A stretch of DNA of 64,000 bases from an uncultured Algibacter sp. (GTDB lineage: Bacteria > Bacteroidota > Bacteroidia > Flavobacteriales > Flavobacteriaceae). The translations under genes were made by a program, and so were the position numbers. This document shows positions 60,706 through 64,000 of this stretch, piece by piece (within the stretch, counting starts at the first letter, position 1; every line of letters starts with the position of its first letter). The notes beneath the pieces are model-generated. The model was not told the origin of the DNA, did not search any database, and saw only the letters and a program-made list of their open reading frames with translations. The DNA is taken from contig CANMZT010000003.1 of the NCBI GenBank assembly GCA_947502405.1, positions 186,001 to 250,000 on the forward strand, in the 5' to 3' direction.

Positions 60706-61110
60706 ATGAATACTCAAACAGCTTTATCTGGTGTTTTGCCAGAAGGTAATCACCGAAGTTTTTTATATATCATTTTATTGCTTAGACGTTTGGTTTTTGG
60801 CGTTGAATACGTAACCAGAGTAAAACGTTTTAGCCAGCAACAAAATTTTGATTTAAAAGACTTAGGCGGTAAGCTAGGTGTAAGAGGTTTTACGCTTAGA
60901 AATATTGGCGGCCATATTATTTATGTATCAACAAGTAGTTTAGATGAAAAAGAGCCAGTATATCCAGGAGAGCATTTTGCAATATCTGGAGAAGGCAGAT
61001 GTGTAGATCAAAGCATTAAAATAATTTTTGATGATAATGCTTACGCAGAAAACAACACACCTTTTTCTGGTAAAAATGCTATTGTACGGTACAAAGTAGA
61101 CGTATGTTAA
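60706..61110 (+). CDS. Small beta-rich protein, possible virion component
   Basis: A 134-aa protein from the ATG at 60706, 1 bp after the previous stop. A short N-terminal helix (SFLYIILLLRRLVFG) precedes strands (GVRGFTLRNIGGHIIYVSTSS; DQSIKIIFDDN; AIVRYKVDVC). Not recognised. Confidence 0.5.
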   Translation: MNTQTALSGVLPEGNHRSFLYIILLLRRLVFGVEYVTRVKRFSQQQNFDLKDLGGKLGVRGFTLRNIGGHIIYVSTSSLDEKEPVYPGEHFAISGEGRCVDQSIKIIFDDNAYAENNTPFSGKNAIVRYKVDVC

Positions 61111-61141
61111 ATCCATAAAAAAACAACAACCCTTCAAACTT

Positions 61142-62071
61142 ATGGAAATTAAAACAAAAGCAGATTTAATTCAGTATCTCGAAGCTCATTTAAGTAAAAA
61201 TACTGGGCGTGTTTCTGTTATTCAAGATACTAATAAGCGCAAAAAAGAAAACGCTAGATATCAAAAATTTGTCTGGAGTAAAGATGATATTTTAAAAGAG
61301 AGTGGCAGCATTGAAACCTTTATAGACACGCTTCCGCAATTTGGATTCACAAGTGGTGCAATACTTCAAATTAAAAGGATGGAAGGTGTTACTGCAAAAA
61401 TTAAAGGCGAAACTACTTTAACATTTCCTGATGCGCCAAAGCCTGAAACATCGGCACCACAATCAGCACAAAAACCCTCTGTAATGGAACAAATCGAAAA
61501 AACTCAAACTTCAACCGCAAGTCAGTCATCACCACCTGCCCAGTATCAAGGTATGGGAAACCCAGGACTAGGATTTGTAGCAGTACAACAACACGAAGTG
61601 GTTAGCATGAAGGTGAAAGCTGAACGCTATGATGAGTTAGTTGATAAGGTTTCAACTTTAAAAGAAGATTTAGCCGATTGTAAAGCCGATTTAAGAACTG
61701 AAAAAATTGCACGTTTTGATGCCGAAAGAAAGTTAGAAACTTTAGAGGATAAAAAGGAATTTGAAAAAACAAGGGCATTAGCCGAAAAAGAAAATGCTTT
61801 TGATAAACTAGCAAAAAATGAAGCCGTGGTTAACGGTTTAGGAACGCTTTTAGCCAGCCTTCCTGAAATGATAAAAAAACCACAAGCGGTTGGTATGGGT
61901 AATCCTATAGCTAATTTATCTGAAGCTAAACAGCAATTTGCAGCACAGTTGCAAAATATTCCAGATGAATTAATCCCTATTTTATTTCAAACATCACAAG
62001 GCTTAATATCAAATGATGAGTTTCAGCAATATGTTATTACAGGATTAAATCAAATTCAATCCAATTCATAA
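61142..62071 (+). CDS. Coiled-coil protein with GMGNP motifs
   Basis: A 309-aa protein: globular N-terminus (about 1-90, KADLIQYLEAHLSKNTGRVSVIQD), Pro/Gln/Ser linker (about 95-135), coiled coil (about 155-230, VDKVSTLKEDLADCKADLRTEKIARFDAERKLETLED) and helical C-terminus. It contains GMGNP twice (GMGNPGLGF; GMGNPIANL). Possibly a scaffold, spike or fibre; not recognised. Confidence 0.55.
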   Translation: MEIKTKADLIQYLEAHLSKNTGRVSVIQDTNKRKKENARYQKFVWSKDDILKESGSIETFIDTLPQFGFTSGAILQIKRMEGVTAKIKGETTLTFPDAPKPETSAPQSAQKPSVMEQIEKTQTSTASQSSPPAQYQGMGNPGLGFVAVQQHEVVSMKVKAERYDELVDKVSTLKEDLADCKADLRTEKIARFDAERKLETLEDKKEFEKTRALAEKENAFDKLAKNEAVVNGLGTLLASLPEMIKKPQAVGMGNPIANLSEAKQQFAAQLQNIPDELIPILFQTSQGLISNDEFQQYVITGLNQIQSNS

Positions 62072-62074
62072 AAA

Positions 62075-62269
62075 ATGGCAACAATATTACAAGTTACAGG
62101 TGCTAACGCAGCCGACGAAAAAAAGAGACACGAAGCCTTTTCTGATTTAAACGAATTAGATACGGTGGTTTTAACTCGCATTGCAGAGTTAAGTAAAAGC
62201 CCAAAGGCATTAAGTTATTTTAAAACAACAATAATGTTCGCCGCAGTTAAAAAGTTTTTAGGAGTGTAA
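62075..62269 (+). CDS. Small helical protein
   Basis: A 64-aa protein (LNELDTVVLTRIAELSKSPKALSYFKTTIMFAAVKKFLGV), helical with an amphipathic end; 3 bp after the previous gene. Not recognised. Confidence 0.5.
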   Translation: MATILQVTGANAADEKKRHEAFSDLNELDTVVLTRIAELSKSPKALSYFKTTIMFAAVKKFLGV

Positions 62270-62284
62270 ATAAACAGCAATACT

Positions 62285-62899
62285 ATGTCAAAAACACCAA
62301 CACATAAACTTGGAAATCCAGTAGCTATAGCAAATGTTGCTAGTGCTGCAAGTAAGGCGGCTCCTAAAGTTAAAAAAGCTACTAAAAAAGTTAATGCGGA
62401 CACCAAAGGTGCATTAAGCTGGGTTATTGTTGCTGGTGTAGCAATAACAGGGATTGTTGTATTAAAAGCTTTAAATAATGCTTCAAAAGTAACTAACATA
62501 ATTGGGTCTGGTGCCGAAGTAGCATCTGCTACTCTTGATGAAATTACTAAAGCAATAAAAGATCCAAATCTAAATGCTAGCGATTCGACTGTAGGAAACG
62601 CAGGAGAAATACCTTTAACAATTACTGAAGCTGAAGCGCAAAACAGAGCCAACTTATTACTTGAAGCTATGAATTGGCCCGGTACTAACTTTCAAAGAAT
62701 TAAACAAGCATTAACAAATATTACTCTTGCTGATTATGTTTTAATAGCTGAAAAGTTTGGCACACCAAGATACAATGGTGTAACAGGTACTGAAGCGTAT
62801 TGGCCTATGCCAAAAAGAAACCTTAGTTATTGGTTAGTGGCAGAACTTGATGATAATGAAGTTAAAGAAATAACAACGCTTTTACCAGGAATATTTTAA
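62285..62899 (+). CDS. Membrane protein with a helical C-terminal domain
   Basis: A 204-aa protein. An Ala/Lys-rich start with HKLGNPVAIANVASAASKAAPKVKKATKK, one helix (LSWVIVAGVAITGIVVLKAL, about 46-65) and a C-terminal domain (LLEAMNWPGTNFQRIKQALTNITLADYVLIAEKFG...YWLVAELDDNEVKEI). This last part resembles the annexin-like helical repeats seen in other Bacteroidota elements (resemblance only). Confidence 0.55.
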   Translation: MSKTPTHKLGNPVAIANVASAASKAAPKVKKATKKVNADTKGALSWVIVAGVAITGIVVLKALNNASKVTNIIGSGAEVASATLDEITKAIKDPNLNASDSTVGNAGEIPLTITEAEAQNRANLLLEAMNWPGTNFQRIKQALTNITLADYVLIAEKFGTPRYNGVTGTEAYWPMPKRNLSYWLVAELDDNEVKEITTLLPGIF

Positions 62900-62909
62900 A
62901 CCAATAATT

Positions 62910-63380
62910 ATGGGACCATATATACAACCACATTTAGCTTGTCCGTGTGATAGAAGCGAAATGTATAATCCTTTTAAGATTATGACAAAGCAAACACAAA
63001 TAGTTGATTTTAGTACAGCATTGCCCGTTGCAAACGTAAATGTTTACTTAAAAGACAACCCAAGTATAGGTACAATAACCAATGAAAACGGAGTTTTTAC
63101 TTTTGAAGCTAAACCAGATGATATTATAGTATTGTCTCATGTAGCTTATGGCAAATATCCTATAAAATTTAAAGAGGTTCAACCCGTAGAGTACATCGAA
63201 GAAAAATCTAATACGCTTGATGAAGTTGTGGTATTAGCTAAGAAAAAGAAAAGCTGGTTAGTAGCTGCTGGACTTGCGGTTTTAGGTTTATTTATTATCA
63301 CTTCAAATAGTGAAGAAGAAGAAAAGCCATCACCAAAGAAGCCAACACCAAAAAAGAATACTGTAAAAGCTAAAGTGTAA
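62910..63380 (+). CDS. SusC-type N-terminal (carboxypeptidase-regulatory-like) domain with membrane anchor
   Basis: A 156-aa protein. After HLACPCDRSEMYNP comes a carboxypeptidase-D regulatory-like domain (QTQIVDFSTALPVANVNVYLKDNPSIGTITNENGVFTFEAKPDDIIVLSHVAYG) ending in the SusC hallmark NTLDEVVVLAKKKK. One helix (WLVAAGLAVLGLFIITS) and a Lys/Pro tail follow. It looks like the first domain of a TonB-dependent receptor moved onto a small anchored protein. Its stop overlaps the lysozyme start. Confidence 0.75.
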   Translation: MGPYIQPHLACPCDRSEMYNPFKIMTKQTQIVDFSTALPVANVNVYLKDNPSIGTITNENGVFTFEAKPDDIIVLSHVAYGKYPIKFKEVQPVEYIEEKSNTLDEVVVLAKKKKSWLVAAGLAVLGLFIITSNSEEEEKPSPKKPTPKKNTVKAKV

Positions 63381-63943
63381 TGTCAAAATTTGATTTATAT
63401 GCGCCATTATTAGTTGCCGTAGAAGGTGGTTATCAAAAACTACCTAATGATTCTGGTAACTATAATTCCAGAAACCAGTTAGTAGGTACAAATCACGGTA
63501 TTAGCGCACCTGTTTATGAAAAATGGATTGGTAGAGTACCAACAGAACAGGATATGCGAAGCATAACTAAAACCGTTGCTTTTGAGATTTACAAAGCATG
63601 GTATTGGAATAAAATAGGAGCATCACAAATTAAAAATCAAAGTATAGCAAACATAATTGTAGATCATGCTGTTAATGCAGGAGTTGGTGCTTCAAGTAAG
63701 CTAGTACAAAAAAGCTTAAATAAAGATTTTGGTTTTAATCTAGCCGTAGATGGTATGATAGGTGAAAAAACCCGTAAAGCAATTAATAGTGTTGATGCAG
63801 AAAAACTACATGAAAGCATTAAAACAGCAAGACACCATTTTTACTTAAATATTGGTGGTGCTTTTTTAAATGTGTGGCTAAATAGGTTAAGCAATTTTGT
63901 TTTTACCGAAAAAAAAAAGCAGCAACGGCATTGGTGGGCATAG
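63380..63943 (+). CDS. GH108-type lysozyme (endolysin-like)
   Basis: A 187-aa protein. APLLVAVEGGYQKLPNDSGNYNSRNQLVGTNHGISAPVYEKWIG carries the catalytic Glu (EGGY) of the GH108 muramidase family. IIVDHAVNAGVGASSKLVQKSLNKDFGFNLAVDGMIGEKTRKAIN is the matching peptidoglycan-binding domain. The gene ends right after a run of ten A (GAA AAA AAA AAG) with a charged, non-family tail QQRHWWA. A -1 shift at the run opens a membrane helix (see next entry). It likely acts in entry or lysis. Confidence 0.9.
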   Translation: MSKFDLYAPLLVAVEGGYQKLPNDSGNYNSRNQLVGTNHGISAPVYEKWIGRVPTEQDMRSITKTVAFEIYKAWYWNKIGASQIKNQSIANIIVDHAVNAGVGASSKLVQKSLNKDFGFNLAVDGMIGEKTRKAINSVDAEKLHESIKTARHHFYLNIGGAFLNVWLNRLSNFVFTEKKKQQRHWWA

Positions 63944-64000
63944 TGTCACTCTTAACTTTTCTAGGTTTAAGGCATTATTTGAAGCAATCAAAAAATACAA
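63911..64000 (+). CDS. Out-of-frame transmembrane tail of the lysozyme (-1 frame, runs off the edge)
   Basis: From the A-run in the -1 frame: KKAATALVGIVSLLTFLGLRHYLKQSKNT, a clear membrane helix with basic flank, open to the window end. The slippery heptamer A AAA AAG is in the zero-frame phase used by dnaX-type -1 frameshifting. Either programmed frameshifting or a one-base deletion/sequencing error explains it. Confidence 0.6.

Larger units (their letters stand above)
39394..64000 (+). mobile_element. Integrated element (left part; right end outside window)
   Basis: tRNA-proximal tyrosine recombinase, XRE repressor on the opposite strand, early operon of tiny hypothetical proteins, two orphan DNA methyltransferases, and a late-type operon ending in a GH108 lysozyme. 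A repeated leader sequence unites its genes and is absent from the backbone. No terminase, portal, tail, relaxase or conjugation gene is visible. A prophage-like or tailless-virus-like element is inferred; the class is not settled. Confidence 0.8.

Noticed and set aside
39394-64000. Conjugative element (ICE)
   Set aside because: No relaxase, coupling protein or Tra/VirB genes visible; the lysozyme, methylases and late-type operon fit a virus-like element better, though the right part is missing.

Overview
The window comes from an AT-rich member of the Bacteroidota, almost certainly a marine-type Flavobacteriaceae species. The evidence is the gene families (PF14905-type outer-membrane receptor, LytS/LytTR pairs, PD40/M28 lipoproteins, MJ0619-like radical SAM), flavobacterial lipoboxes, a TTG-N19-TAnnTTTG promoter, and A-rich start regions without Shine-Dalgarno sequences. 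It splits into a chromosomal backbone (1 to about 39.4 kb) and the left part of an integrated mobile element (about 39.4 kb to beyond the right edge).

Backbone. The left edge cuts an MBL-fold hydrolase. A SulP transporter overlaps a tandem universal stress protein, followed by a CPA-type antiporter. From 16.1 down to 5.4 kb lies a minus-strand alpha-glucan operon: GlgA/GlgM-like synthase, GlgC, GlgE, maltokinase and GlgB, then a terminator and a separate GH31 glucosidase. Together these form a nearly complete GlgE (maltose-1-phosphate) route to a glycogen-like polymer. Next come an outer-membrane receptor, a membrane HEMFH protease and two LytS/LytTR two-component pairs on either side of lepA. 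A lipoprotein gene of unknown function sits between lepA and a diverged, frameshifted copy of the lepA 3' end. Then follow PD40 and M28 lipoproteins, a radical SAM operon, an MqsR-like/MqsA-Panacea toxin-antitoxin pair with visible operators, lgt, dus, a C1 peptidase, a LolC/E-type permease, rbfA, methylmalonyl-CoA epimerase and a CAT-anticodon tRNA. Three copies of a long intergenic repeat lie at 21.4, 32.2 and 36.9 kb.

Mobile element. A TTG-started tyrosine recombinase lies next to the tRNA. After it come a small lipoprotein, membrane proteins, an XRE repressor (minus strand) and an early operon of small proteins including a 584-aa winged-helix protein. At least nine gene starts share an almost identical leader, TACTTAAAACCACATTACCACATG. 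From about 49.9 to 53.3 kb there is an array of very small ORFs. Four ORF units are bracketed by 11-19 bp inverted repeats, and the units are separated by conserved two-stem hairpins, giving a cassette-like architecture. Two DNA methyltransferases (C5 and D12 N6-adenine) and an ASCH-like protein follow.

After six in-phase 10-bp repeats and a strong hairpin, a plus-strand late-type operon (57.4-64 kb) encodes a C-terminally anchored transglutaminase-like protein, several small membrane and beta-rich proteins, a SusC-like N-terminal domain protein and a GH108 lysozyme. The lysozyme gene ends at an A AAA AAG slippery heptamer, and a -1 shift there opens a transmembrane tail. No terminase, portal or tail gene is visible, so a tailless (possibly membrane-containing) virus or an unusual integrative element is the best hypothesis. 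The element is truncated by the window edge, so its class cannot be settled here.
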